Positions 14,905 through 23,908 of a stretch of 33,967 nt of DNA are shown here, in pieces. The notes beneath the pieces are model-generated. The model was given only the letters and a program-made list of their open reading frames with translations. It ran no database searches and was not told the DNA's origin. The position numbers and the translations under genes were made by a program. Position 1 is the first letter of the stretch. Every line of letters begins with the position of its first letter. Where the stretch lies: assembly GCA_017616165.1 (NCBI GenBank), contig JAFZYR010000032.1, positions 1 through 33,967 of the forward strand, in the 5' to 3' direction. Source of the stretch: Treponema sp. (GTDB lineage: Bacteria; Spirochaetota; Spirochaetia; Treponematales; Treponemataceae).

Positions 14905-15780
14905 ATGTTGAAATTTACTGAAAAGGCTTATGCCAAGGTAAACTTTAATCTGCGGGTTCTTCCCAAGCGTCCGGACGGATTTCATAATTTAGAAAGTATA
15001 TTTCAGACTATAAGTTTGTTCGACGAATTAGAGGTTTCCGTAGTAGAGGAATCTGGTTGCTTCGTTGAATGCAGTTCTTTAGCGCTCCCCGATGACAACA
15101 CACTTACATCTGCTTATAAGGCTTTTTGCTCTGTGGCAGGCCCACAGGTAAAGGTGCCCGGTGTAAAAGTTGTGCTTAAAAAGGGGATTCCTGCTGGAGG
15201 CGGTTTAGGAGGAGGTTCTTCTGATGCAGCAGCATTGGTGAGGGTTTTGGAGAGACTTTGTAAAGTCAGACTTTCTAACTTTCAACTTGATGGCATTGCA
15301 GCTAAAACTGGTAGCGATGTGTTTTTTTTTATGAACTGTGATGAAGAAGGTAAGGGCTGTGCTCTTGTTTCTGGTCGCGGTGAAATAGTAAAAAAAATTA
15401 CCCCACGTTCCGACCTGTTTTTACTGCTTGTGTTTCCAGGAATTAATAGTTCTACAAAGGAGGCCTATTCCCTGGTTGATGCGGTGCTTGTTGAGAAAGA
15501 AAGTAACATTGCGATTCCTAGGTTGGAAGATCTTGAGGCTATTTACCGAAAGAGTCCTTTAGAATGGAATTTTGTCAATACGTTTACTCCTTCGCTGTGT
15601 GGCAGATACAGTGATTTAACAAGAGCGTTGGGTGCGTTAAAGAAAGGTGGAGCCGAATTCTGTGATATGACGGGTTCTGGTTCTACACTCTATGGGGTTT
15701 TTACCAAAAAGCAACGGGCTGAAGAATGTCAGAAGCTGCTTGTTAACACCTGGAATTGTGCTCTTGTGCAGTTGCTGTAG
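14905..15780 (+). CDS. ispE: 4-diphosphocytidyl-2-C-methyl-D-erythritol kinase
   Basis: This GHMP-family kinase of 291 residues phosphorylates CDP-ME in the MEP route to isoprenoid precursors. The start has [11 protein letters not shown] with the conserved Lys (K11). The ATP-binding glycine motif [15 protein letters not shown] spans about 95-109, D138 lies in TGSDVFFF, and the C-terminal motif is [13 protein letters not shown] use ATG 14905. TTG 14899 is also in frame, directly downstream of the -10, and would suit a fully leaderless message. No Shine-Dalgarno is visible. spoVG follows 34 bases after the stop. Confidence 0.95.
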   Translation: MLKFTEKAYAKVNFNLRVLPKRPDGFHNLESIFQTISLFDELEVSVVEESGCFVECSSLALPDDNTLTSAYKAFCSVAGPQVKVPGVKVVLKKGIPAGGGLGGGSSDAAALVRVLERLCKVRLSNFQLDGIAAKTGSDVFFFMNCDEEGKGCALVSGRGEIVKKITPRSDLFLLLVFPGINSSTKEAYSLVDAVLVEKESNIAIPRLEDLEAIYRKSPLEWNFVNTFTPSLCGRYSDLTRALGALKKGGAEFCDMTGSGSTLYGVFTKKQRAEECQKLLVNTWNCALVQLL

Positions 15781-15814
15781 GAAAAAAGAAAAAGTGAATG
15801 GAGGTAATTCTCGT

Positions 15815-16093
15815 ATGCAGATTACAGAATTAAGGATTCGAAAGGTCGAAGATGAGGGCAAGTTACGTGCCTATGTCACTGTAACTTTTGACAACTGCTT
15901 TGTAGTTCATAATGTAAAGATTATCGAAGGAAAAAGTGGTCTGTTTATTGCCATGCCAAGCAGGAAAACCGCAAATGGGGAATATAAGGATGTAGCTCAT
16001 CCTATAAGCCCGGAATTCAGAACAGAATTGCAGAACAAGATTGTTGCTGAATACGAAGCTGGTCATGTAGAGGTTGGCGGCGAGACCGACTGA
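15815..16093 (+). CDS. spoVG: SpoVG-family nucleic-acid-binding regulator
   Basis: This 92-residue protein matches SpoVG throughout: [20 protein letters not shown], then [26 protein letters not shown] and [11 protein letters not shown]. SpoVG is a small site-specific DNA- and RNA-binding protein; in the spirochaete Borrelia it has been shown to bind nucleic acid and affect gene expression. GGAGG at 15800-15804 sets the start at 15815. Longer in-frame openings back to 15692 lie inside ispE and are rejected. It stands between ispE and a tRNA gene, probably one transcript. Confidence 0.95.
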   Translation: MQITELRIRKVEDEGKLRAYVTVTFDNCFVVHNVKIIEGKSGLFIAMPSRKTANGEYKDVAHPISPEFRTELQNKIVAEYEAGHVEVGGETD

Positions 16094-16111
16094 TTGAAAA
16101 TACATGGATTT

Positions 16112-16182
16112 TCTCCGCTGGTGTAATGGTAGCACACGAGCTTTTGGTGCTTAGAGTCCGGGTTCGAATCCTGGGTGGAGAA
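16112..16182 (+). tRNA. tRNA-Gln (anticodon TTG)
   Basis: The cloverleaf can be folded by hand. The acceptor TCTCCGC pairs with GTGGAGA (one G-T). The D stem is GTGT/GCAC with loop AATGGTA. The anticodon loop TTTTGGT is at 16142-16148 with anticodon TTG at 16144-16146. The T stem is CCGGG/CCTGG with loop TTCGAAT. The discriminator is A and CCA is not encoded. The outermost anticodon-stem pair is a C-A mismatch. It lies between spoVG and rplY. Confidence 0.93.
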
Positions 16183-16238
16183 TTAAACTCTGCGTTGCAG
16201 GGTATAACAATTTTAAAGGATATAAGGAGCTTTACGAA

Positions 16239-16790
16239 ATGAGTAAGCAGACTTTGAACGCAAAAGTGCGTACTGCATCTGGTAAAACAGCTGCTAAAAA
16301 ACTTCGCCAAGTAGGTAGTATCCCGGCCGTTATGTACAACGAAAAGGGTGAAGCTACAATGCTTGAGGTAAACGAAGTTGAATTCAACAAAATCTGGAGA
16401 ACAATCACTCCAACAACTTCAATCAATCTTGTAGTAGATGGAAAAGAACATCTGGCCTTGATTAAGGATACTGAATACAATATCCGCACAGACAAGGTTC
16501 TTCATGCAGACTTCTTTGTACCAGCTGCTGACGAAAAGCTTGTTATGAAGATTAAGGTTCACTTTACTGGAACACCTGCAGGTGTACTTAAGGGTGGCTT
16601 TAAGAAAGAACGCAACAACGAAATTAAGATTAAGGCTGCTATTGCAGATCTTCCTGAAACAATTGTTGCCGACATTTCTAAGATTAATGCCAGTGAAGCT
16701 TTGCGCGTAAAGGATCTTGAAGTTGCAAAAGGCGTTGAGATTCTTACAGACATGGAACTTCCTTTGGTAACAGTTTCACCAGCACGCTAA
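16239..16790 (+). CDS. rplY: 50S ribosomal protein L25 (Ctc/TL5 long form)
   Basis: This 183-residue protein has the 5S rRNA-binding L25 domain at residues 1-95 (LNAKVRTASGKTAAKKLRQV, GSIPAVMYN, KVLHADFFVP) followed by a TL5/Ctc C-terminal beta domain (VKIKVHFTGTPAGVLKGG-like, then INASEALRVKDLEVAKGVEI). It is therefore the long general-stress form and not the short E. coli type. AAGGAG precedes the ATG. A terminator follows 32 bases later. In many bacteria pth comes next; here tilS does. Confidence 0.96.
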   Translation: MSKQTLNAKVRTASGKTAAKKLRQVGSIPAVMYNEKGEATMLEVNEVEFNKIWRTITPTTSINLVVDGKEHLALIKDTEYNIRTDKVLHADFFVPAADEKLVMKIKVHFTGTPAGVLKGGFKKERNNEIKIKAAIADLPETIVADISKINASEALRVKDLEVAKGVEILTDMELPLVTVSPAR

Positions 16791-16822
16791 TTTTTGTTTA
16801 ATTATTCTTAAGCAAAAAAAAT

Positions 16823-16861
16823 CACGGGTGTGGAGCATAATCCTCATCCGTGTTTTTTTTT
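16823..16861 (+). terminator. Rho-independent terminator after rplY
   Basis: CACGGGTGTGGA (16823-16834) and TCCTCATCCGTG (16841-16852) pair with G-T wobbles around GCATAA and are followed by a run of T residues. Confidence 0.9.
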
Positions 16862-16896
16862 GATGTATTATTTGTTACACTACACCAGGGGGCTTT

Positions 16897-18291
16897 GTGC
16901 AGCATAAACCGATTCTTGAAAATCAACTTGTCTCGGGTCTAAAAAGGTGCGGTGTAAATTTGACAGAGCTTTCTGCAGCTCATAAGGCGCTTGGAGCAGC
17001 TGTTTCAGGCGGTGCAGATTCTGTCTGTCTGCTTACAGGTCTTTGTTCTGTCTGCAGCGAATATTCAATCCCCATCAAAGTAATTACAGTTAATCATTTT
17101 ATAAGAGCCGACAGCGAAACCTGCGGTGACGCCGAATATGTAGAGGATTTGTGTGCCTCGTTCAAACAAAAGGGCTTTGACGTAAGCTGTACGGTATATA
17201 ACCTTAAGCGCGGTCAGGTACAGGAGCTTTCGGATTTAAAGGGCTGTGGAATAGAAGCCGCTGCCCGTGAGCTTCGTTATAACGCCTTTGACAGCTTTAT
17301 AAAAGAAAATAACCTTGACTATTTATGTCTTGCTCACAATAAAAATGACCAGACCGAAACTGTGCTTATGCGCTTTTTGCAGGGTTCGAGCGGTACTGCA
17401 AAGGAGGGTATTCCCTATGTACGCGGTTCTTACGTACGCCCGCTTTTGTGGACAAGCCGCGACTGCATAGAAGAATACCTTAATTCAAAAAAAATCGGAT
17501 GGCGCACCGATCTTACAAATACAGATACCGCATACCTTAGGAACAGAATTCGCGGTAAGCTCATTCCGCTTTTGAACCAGGATTTTCCGGGCTGGGACAA
17601 TGCTGTTCTTCTTGGCCTGGAAAAAGAAAGTCTTGATTCACAATGCCTGCAAAATCAGGCTCAGGACTTTTTTAACAGATTCATGGGTGAGGGAATAAGT
17701 ACTCCTGTAAGTCAGCTTGCTTTTCCGGGGCCAGATTTTTATTCACTCGACCGTGCAATCAAGCTAAGGGTGCTTACTCTTGCGCTTAATGCTCTTGGTA
17801 TAAACGAGCGTATTCCCTATGTTTTTTTGCGGGATGTATGCGATTATGCCGATAATTATAATAGAAGAAATAATTCAAATTGCGGTCAATCTGTAAAAAG
17901 CTTTGCCGATGTGAGCCTTGTTTTTAGTCAGAATGAACTTTTAATTAAAAAGTCCGCCGACCTACAGAATGAAATTGTTTTTTCTGTTATAATAAAGGAG
18001 TCTGGAATATGTGAGTTGCCCTCCGGTCAGTTTTTTGTTCCCGACATCTTTGATTTTCCAGTTATGCTGCGCAGCTGTCGTCTTGATGATGTGGTTCGTA
18101 CTGCAGACGGAGGAACAAAAAAGGTAAACGATGTTCTTTCTGACTGGCATGTACCTGTATGGCAGCGTAATTGTATTCCGGTTGTTCAGGCTTTAAATGA
18201 GCCGGAGCAAAATATTATTGGCATTTTGGGAAGCTGTCTTGGTTACAGCGATTGGATTGTTAAGCTGGATAATAAAAATGAGAATAAGTAA
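16897..18291 (+). CDS. tilS: tRNA(Ile)-lysidine synthase
   Basis: This 464-residue enzyme converts the wobble cytidine of tRNA-Ile(CAU) to lysidine, so the tRNA reads AUA and is charged with Ile. The PP-loop SGGADS is at residues 37-42. The N-type ATPase domain continues with AAARELRYNAF, CLAHNKNDQTETVLMRF and GIPYVRGSYVRPLL, followed by NRIRGKLIPLL and a C-terminal domain. The start is GTG with AGGGGG 4 bases upstream. A possible extended -10, TGTTACACT at 16873-16881, follows the rplY terminator and would give a very short leader. The last 14 bases overlap the next gene. Confidence 0.94.
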   Translation: MQHKPILENQLVSGLKRCGVNLTELSAAHKALGAAVSGGADSVCLLTGLCSVCSEYSIPIKVITVNHFIRADSETCGDAEYVEDLCASFKQKGFDVSCTVYNLKRGQVQELSDLKGCGIEAAARELRYNAFDSFIKENNLDYLCLAHNKNDQTETVLMRFLQGSSGTAKEGIPYVRGSYVRPLLWTSRDCIEEYLNSKKIGWRTDLTNTDTAYLRNRIRGKLIPLLNQDFPGWDNAVLLGLEKESLDSQCLQNQAQDFFNRFMGEGISTPVSQLAFPGPDFYSLDRAIKLRVLTLALNALGINERIPYVFLRDVCDYADNYNRRNNSNCGQSVKSFADVSLVFSQNELLIKKSADLQNEIVFSVIIKESGICELPSGQFFVPDIFDFPVMLRSCRLDDVVRTADGGTKKVNDVLSDWHVPVWQRNCIPVVQALNEPEQNIIGILGSCLGYSDWIVKLDNKNENK

Positions 18292-20404
18292 GTTTTGTTT
18301 TTTAAGTTTGATTTTGATTTTGGCTTCGGCTTTTGTTTTTGCACAGAGCACTTCCGCCGGCAAAAGCGTTAATTCTGCTAACCGAAAAACCGCAGAACGC
18401 TGCCTTAGCCTTTCTGAAAATTTCATGCTCAATTCAGACTGGCAGAATGCCCTTAATCAGGCAGAGCTGGGACTTGCTTATGATGATTCCATTTCGGATT
18501 TGTTTTATGTAAAGGCTGCCTCGCTCAGTAATCTTGGAGCCCGCAAGGCAGATGTAATCCAGACAATCAAGGAATCCTTCCAAAAGGACAACTGGATAAA
18601 CTATACCAAAAACAGTGCCCGCATTTTATATGCAGACATGCTCTGCGATACAGGGCTTTACGATGAGTCTCTTGCAGTTCTTGATGCCGAACCGCTTTTG
18701 TATTCTGCAGACTCTGAATTTATACGAATTAAAAATTATTACAGACTTGGAACAATGGACTCTGTTACTCAGGCCCGCACAAGACTTAATTCTTCGCGCA
18801 GGATTTATCCTAAGGACGAGCGTTTTCCAAAGCTGTTCTTTATGTTTGAGCTTGCCTTTATGAGCTATGCTCAAAGATCCGGGGCAGATTACGAAATACC
18901 GGAGCTTGTTCGTACAATAGCAAATTCTTATATTGCAACCATCCCAGATTATTCTACCACCAGCGTGGACTCAGAAATCATAGCGCTTTTGTTCTGCGAA
19001 AAGGAACAGCAGCAGCGCCTTTTAAAGGCAGTTGGCGAAAAAAATCAGAACAGTCCGTTGTTTGCCTTTGCAGGTCTTAAGGCCGGAATTATTTCCGAAG
19101 AAAAAGCCTTTAATCTTTTCTTTGATTCTTCTGATAATTCCTATAGCCTTTCGCTCCTGGAAGAATTTGGAATGCTTTTGCAGGACCCGGAATTAACCGC
19201 CAATTTTTCGGACCGTCTTAACTCTCTGGAAGGAACTGTTTATATAGATAACGACCTTGATTTGCAGGAGGAGCTTGTCGTTACCTACGAACGCGGACGA
19301 GCACGTACAATTTCGTACGATAAAAACAATGACGGAAAGCTTGAGCTTTATGCTGTTTGCGACTTTGGTGCTCCGGTTTCTGTTTCCTTTGCAGATTCAA
19401 CTGTAGATATGTATTACGATTTCTTCCCTTATGTAGGAAGGGTTACAGATAATACAAACGGAAATACCTATCACTTTTTGACAAATGAATATTCCTACAA
19501 TCCTTTTGAAATGACTGTGGACACTCTTTTTTCACGCTTTGCTGTTGATTTTTATATTCCTCTTGTAGACGGCGAAATTGAGTGCCCTGATGAATATGTG
19601 CTTGCACGCAATGCTTCTTCGGTTGAGCTTGCTACTACAGAGCGCGATTCTTCTAAAGTAAATTATACTGTTTTTGAAGGCAGACCTGTTTTTGCTGTAT
19701 TCATGAACTATGGCACACGCTATGCCTATGCAACAATCGAAAACGGCTATCCTTTTGTGCGCTATGTAGATTCAGATAATGACGGCATGTACGAAACCTC
19801 CGAAACCTACGATATGGACAATGAGCACAAATACACAGGCGAGCAGGATATTCAGCTTGTAAAGAACGTTTTTGGCAGCAATACCTTTAGCGAAAAGCTT
19901 TACCTTAAGTTAATTCAGATTGACCGCAACGGCGACACACGCATAGAGTTCCTTGAAGAATATCTTGGAAACAATGGAAAAATCTCTACCTGGGATACAG
20001 ACGAAGACGGTGTATTTGATTATCAGTATGTGCGCTACCCGGACACCGACGATAAAATCCTTCGCGAAGAAACAATAATCTATAATCAGAATGGACAGGA
20101 ATACATTTCTCTTATGAACGAAAACGGTATTCCAACCGGATTAAGGTTTGAAGGAAAAGAGGTTGGGGTAGTAAAGGGCAGCCGCACGGATTGCTTCTGG
20201 ATTGCACAGGCTGCAGATGTTCAGACCGAACAGACTATCTTTATGTCCTTTAATGCCGACCTTACACCGGGAGCAGTACGCATTGTTCAGATTGAACCGG
20301 AAGGACGACGCTTTAGCGTAATCAAAATTGGAAGTGCATACTTCTGTAAAGAATTATATTCAACTCCTGCAGACGAAGCTGAGGAAACCAAGGATGCTGA
20401 ATAA
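18278..20404 (+). CDS. Exported protein with TPR-like N-terminus and Asp-rich calcium-type motifs
   Basis: This 708-residue protein begins with a Sec signal (MRISKFCFLSLILILASAFV, cleavage probably after FA at about 20-23). Residues of about 40-160 form TPR-like helical pairs (NSDWQNALNQAELGLAYDDS and DTGLYDESLAVLDAE). The C-terminal two thirds carry repeated Asp-rich loops resembling EF-hand or thrombospondin-type calcium sites: DKNNDGKLE, DSDNDGMYE, DRNGDTRIE and DTDEDGVFD, each followed by an aromatic/beta stretch. It is probably periplasmic. I recognise no named family. ATG 18278 is preferred to an in-frame codon at 18197 because only it begins a signal peptide. It overlaps tilS by 14 bases and abuts the HtrA gene, so all three may be co-transcribed. 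Confidence 0.8.
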   Translation: MRISKFCFLSLILILASAFVFAQSTSAGKSVNSANRKTAERCLSLSENFMLNSDWQNALNQAELGLAYDDSISDLFYVKAASLSNLGARKADVIQTIKESFQKDNWINYTKNSARILYADMLCDTGLYDESLAVLDAEPLLYSADSEFIRIKNYYRLGTMDSVTQARTRLNSSRRIYPKDERFPKLFFMFELAFMSYAQRSGADYEIPELVRTIANSYIATIPDYSTTSVDSEIIALLFCEKEQQQRLLKAVGEKNQNSPLFAFAGLKAGIISEEKAFNLFFDSSDNSYSLSLLEEFGMLLQDPELTANFSDRLNSLEGTVYIDNDLDLQEELVVTYERGRARTISYDKNNDGKLELYAVCDFGAPVSVSFADSTVDMYYDFFPYVGRVTDNTNGNTYHFLTNEYSYNPFEMTVDTLFSRFAVDFYIPLVDGEIECPDEYVLARNASSVELATTERDSSKVNYTVFEGRPVFAVFMNYGTRYAYATIENGYPFVRYVDSDNDGMYETSETYDMDNEHKYTGEQDIQLVKNVFGSNTFSEKLYLKLIQIDRNGDTRIEFLEEYLGNNGKISTWDTDEDGVFDYQYVRYPDTDDKILREETIIYNQNGQEYISLMNENGIPTGLRFEGKEVGVVKGSRTDCFWIAQAADVQTEQTIFMSFNADLTPGAVRIVQIEPEGRRFSVIKIGSAYFCKELYSTPADEAEETKDAE

Positions 20405-22024
20405 ATGAAACATAAAGCCTCCTTAATTTTTGCAGCAGCTCTTGCGTTCTGTTTTTTTACAGGCTGCAAAACCTTTGATCAACCCAAAAACGTTGAAAAA
20501 CCTCTTGATTATACCGATAGGGATGTTGTCGAAAACGAAATAAATACAATTCATGAGCTTTTAAAAACTGACTGCACTAAGGCACTTTTCAGAGCCTGCC
20601 TTTTGGGTGAAAAAGAGCTTTTGGATGAATGCATGGACGAAGTGCGGCAAAACGCAGACAAGGCAGTTGAAGAAAAAGATTATGCGCTTACCCTTAAGCT
20701 TTTAAAATCTCTGGCCTCGGTTCCGGCAAAGGGAAATGAGCTTACGTCTTTATACGACGAATGTTTAAAAGCCTTCTACGCCGATGTTCCGGGTTTTTCT
20801 GTAGAATCTAAAAAGCTTCCTGCAACTATTGCGCAGTGCATTGATGCCACAGTTACCGTCTGGGTAGACCAGGGCTACAAGGTGGAAAATGGGGCAGGCT
20901 ATGCAGATATTGTAATTGGCTCAGGATTTTTTATAGACAGCCGCGGATATATCATTACAAATCATCATGTAATTGCAGAGGTGGTAAATCCAAAACGCAA
21001 AACTACCTGTAAGCTTTATATTAAGCTTCCTTCCGATATGGAAAAAAAGCTCCCTGCCAAGGTTGTGGGCTACGATTCTGTAATGGACCTTGCGCTTTTA
21101 AAAGTAGAAATGGAGCCGGATTATGTGCTTGCCCTTGGTGCCAGCAGCGACCTTGAGGTTGGAGATAAAATCTCGGTAATTGGAACTCCTGTAGGACTTG
21201 AAGGAACACTCACAAGCGGAATTATTTCTTCTACCTCACGCAGCCTTATTACCATGGGAAATGTTTTCCAGATTGATGCAGCTGTAAATTCCGGTAACTC
21301 TGGCGGCCCGCTCATTGATAATGACAGAAAGGTTCAGGCTGTTATTTTTGCAGGAATGCTTCAGTATCAGGGACTTAATTTTGCAATTCCGGTTGAATAT
21401 CTTAAGCAGGAGCTTCCTCTTTTATACAGCGGTGGAGAGCTGGTTCACGGCTGGTTTGGGGCCTATGGTCACACAAAAAAAATGCGCAATGAAAACCTTG
21501 GACTGGAAATTCAATATGTAATTCCGGGTTCTCCGGCAAGCTATGCAGGACTTAAGATTGGTGATGTAATAACTGGCCTTGACGGACAGCCTGTTAAAAC
21601 TCTGGAAGAGCTTCAGTTTATGTGTATGAAGTATAAACCGGGCACAGTATTAAGCTGTAATTACGAAAGGGACGGTCAGGAGCTTTCCTGCGTAATATAT
21701 CTTGAAAAAAGACCTGAAGCTCCGCTCAAACAGATTTATGTAAGCGATTTTGTTGATGATGCTTTTATTCCGATTTTTGGAATAAAAATGGTGCGTTCAT
21801 CGACAACAAACAAAAAATTGTATAAAATAGAATATGTTCTGGAAGGAAGCATTGCAGATCAGAACGGCTTTTCGGAAAACGATATGCTGGAGCTTCGCGA
21901 TATAGGCTTTTATGACGAAGGTGAAGCATTTGCGGCATTAGTTGTCGTTCAGCGCAGAAAAAAAGGCTTTATTGATATAGCAATGCAGCTGGTTTCTTCT
22001 TACGACAGTCCAAATTACTTTTAA
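20405..22024 (+). CDS. Lipoprotein HtrA/DegP-like serine protease with PDZ domain
   Basis: This 539-residue protein has a lipoprotein signal ending F18-T19-G20-C21, a helical N-terminal region of about 110 residues not seen in DegP, then a trypsin-like protease domain and a PDZ domain (about residues 355-435, GSPASYAGLKIGDVITGLDG). The catalytic triad is visible: H188 in TNHHV, D228 in VMDLALLK and S299 in NSGNSGGP. The region after 440 (EGSIADQNGFSENDMLEL) looks like a second, diverged PDZ. It probably degrades or checks misfolded proteins at the membrane surface. It starts directly after the upstream stop (TAAATG), with AAGGA 12 bases before. lepA begins 9 bases after it. Confidence 0.92.
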   Translation: MKHKASLIFAAALAFCFFTGCKTFDQPKNVEKPLDYTDRDVVENEINTIHELLKTDCTKALFRACLLGEKELLDECMDEVRQNADKAVEEKDYALTLKLLKSLASVPAKGNELTSLYDECLKAFYADVPGFSVESKKLPATIAQCIDATVTVWVDQGYKVENGAGYADIVIGSGFFIDSRGYIITNHHVIAEVVNPKRKTTCKLYIKLPSDMEKKLPAKVVGYDSVMDLALLKVEMEPDYVLALGASSDLEVGDKISVIGTPVGLEGTLTSGIISSTSRSLITMGNVFQIDAAVNSGNSGGPLIDNDRKVQAVIFAGMLQYQGLNFAIPVEYLKQELPLLYSGGELVHGWFGAYGHTKKMRNENLGLEIQYVIPGSPASYAGLKIGDVITGLDGQPVKTLEELQFMCMKYKPGTVLSCNYERDGQELSCVIYLEKRPEAPLKQIYVSDFVDDAFIPIFGIKMVRSSTTNKKLYKIEYVLEGSIADQNGFSENDMLELRDIGFYDEGEAFAALVVVQRRKKGFIDIAMQLVSSYDSPNYF

Positions 22025-22033
22025 GGAATTATC

Positions 22034-23839
22034 ATGACCGAAATGAAATTTAAGCGCAATTTTTGTATTGTTGCTCATATAGACCACGGAAAATCTACAC
22101 TCTCTGACCGACTCATCCAGAAGGCAAAAATCATCGACGACCGCAAGATGATGAATCAGATTCTTGACAACATGGATATTGAACGAGAGCGCGGTATTAC
22201 AATTAAAAGCCAGGCTGTTACAATTCCGTATCATGCAAAGGACGGCAATGACTATGAACTGAACTTTGTAGACACACCGGGACACGTAGACTTTAGCTAT
22301 GAGGTTTCTCGTGCAATTGCTTCGTGCGAGGGTGCGCTGCTTTTGATTGATGCAACACAAGGTGTAGAAAGTCAGACAGTTTCGAACATGTACATGGCGC
22401 TTGAGCATGACCTTACCATGGTGCCTGTAATTAATAAGATTGACCTTGCTTCGGCAGATATTCCTTCGTGCAAGACCCAGATCGATAACGAGCTTGGACT
22501 TGATTCGAGCGAGGCCTTGTGTGTTTCTGCAAAAACAGGCGAGGGTATTGACGAGCTTATGGAAGCAATCGTTACAAAGTTTCCGGCTCCTACAGGCGAC
22601 CCTAACGGAAAGCTTGCTGCCCTTATTTTTGACTGCCACTATGATATTTACCGAGGTGTAGTTGTTCATGTGCGTGTTATGGAAGGACGTCTTAAGACAG
22701 GCGACCTTATCAAAATGATGAGCAGCGGCCGTGAATACAAGGTAGAGCAGTGCGGTATTTTTAAGATTAATTATGAAGAAACCGGCGTGCTTGAGGCTGG
22801 CGATGTAGGCTATATTATTTCCGGACTTAAAACTGTAAGTGATGTAAAGGTCGGGGACACAATTACTTCTGTTACTAATGGAGTAGATGCACCGCTCCCA
22901 GGTTTTAAGGAAGTTAAGCCTGTCGTTTATTCTTCAATTTATCCTATGGATTCTAACGACTATGAAGAGCTCAAGGACAGCATGGAAAAGCTCAAGCTCA
23001 ATGATGCAAGTCTTGTTTACGAAAAGGATAATTCCCTTGCTCTTGGTAACGGCTTCCGCTGTGGATTTCTGGGACTTCTTCATCTTGAAATTGTTCAGGA
23101 GCGTCTGGAGCGCGACTTTGATCAGGCTGTTATCTTTACAGCTCCTAGTGTTCGTTATCTGCTTCACCTGCAGAACGGCGAAGATATGTATATTGATAAT
23201 CCTTCTGAATATCCTCAGGGACGCATTGCAGATGCAGAAGAGCCTTATATTAAAGCGTCGATTATTACTCCTGCAGAATACCTTGGTTCTATAATGGCCC
23301 TGTGTACCGAAAAGCGTGGAGTACAGACAAACATGCAGTATCTTGATACAAAGCGCGTTGAGCTTTCCTACGAAATGCCTTTGAGCGAGGTTTTGTTTGA
23401 TTTTTATGACCGCCTTAAGAGCTACAGCCGCGGTTATGCTTCTTTTGATTATGAAGTTATAGGTTACAGACCAACTGATCTTGTAAAGGTTGATATTCTT
23501 TTGAACGGAAAGATGGTCGATGCACTTTCGCTGCTTACCTTTAAGGCAAATGCAGTTGATCGTGCCCGCAAGGTTTGTGAACGCCTTAAGGGTGAAATTG
23601 CCCGCCAGCAGTTTAAGGTTGCAATTCAGGGCGCAATCGGCAGCCAGATTATTGCCCGCGAAACTGTAAACCCTGTACGCAAGGATGTTCTTGCCAAGTG
23701 TGATGGTGGTGATATTACCCGTAAACGTAAGCTTTTGGAAAAGCAGAAGGAAGGTAAAAAGCGCATGAAGATGATTGGTGATGTAGAGTTACCACAGAGC
23801 GCATTCCTGGCAGTATTGAAGGAAAAAGAGGATAACTAG
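22034..23839 (+). CDS. lepA: Elongation factor 4 (LepA), ribosome-associated GTPase
   Basis: This 601-residue protein has full LepA length. It carries G1 AHIDHGKST at residues 14-22, ERERGITIKSQAV, DTPGHVDFSYEVSRA and NKIDL, then the EF-G-like domains. The LepA-specific C-terminal domain ends in VELPQSAFLAVLKEKED, with the typical RKRKLLEKQKEGKKRMK just before it. LepA acts on stalled or maturing ribosomes. AAGGAA lies 8 bases before the ATG. Palindromic repeats immediately follow the stop, between it and the convergent DUF115 gene. Confidence 0.98.
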   Translation: MTEMKFKRNFCIVAHIDHGKSTLSDRLIQKAKIIDDRKMMNQILDNMDIERERGITIKSQAVTIPYHAKDGNDYELNFVDTPGHVDFSYEVSRAIASCEGALLLIDATQGVESQTVSNMYMALEHDLTMVPVINKIDLASADIPSCKTQIDNELGLDSSEALCVSAKTGEGIDELMEAIVTKFPAPTGDPNGKLAALIFDCHYDIYRGVVVHVRVMEGRLKTGDLIKMMSSGREYKVEQCGIFKINYEETGVLEAGDVGYIISGLKTVSDVKVGDTITSVTNGVDAPLPGFKEVKPVVYSSIYPMDSNDYEELKDSMEKLKLNDASLVYEKDNSLALGNGFRCGFLGLLHLEIVQERLERDFDQAVIFTAPSVRYLLHLQNGEDMYIDNPSEYPQGRIADAEEPYIKASIITPAEYLGSIMALCTEKRGVQTNMQYLDTKRVELSYEMPLSEVLFDFYDRLKSYSRGYASFDYEVIGYRPTDLVKVDILLNGKMVDALSLLTFKANAVDRARKVCERLKGEIARQQFKVAIQGAIGSQIIARETVNPVRKDVLAKCDGGDITRKRKLLEKQKEGKKRMKMIGDVELPQSAFLAVLKEKEDN

Positions 23840-23847
23840 GCGCACTC

Positions 23848-23907
23848 TGTCATTGCGAGCCCCTTTCCCCATGTCATTGCGAGGAACGTAGTGACGTGGC
23901 AATCCAC
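23848..23907. repeat. TCATTGCGAGG-type elements between convergent lepA and DUF115 genes
   Basis: A partial copy begins at 23848 (TGTCATTGCGAG) and a full copy runs 23872-23907 (TGTCATTGCGAGGAACGT, then AGTGACGTGGCAATCCAC). It fills the whole spacer between two converging stop codons. No T-tract hairpin is present, so the element may take the place of a terminator. Confidence 0.88.
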
Positions 23908-23908
23908 G

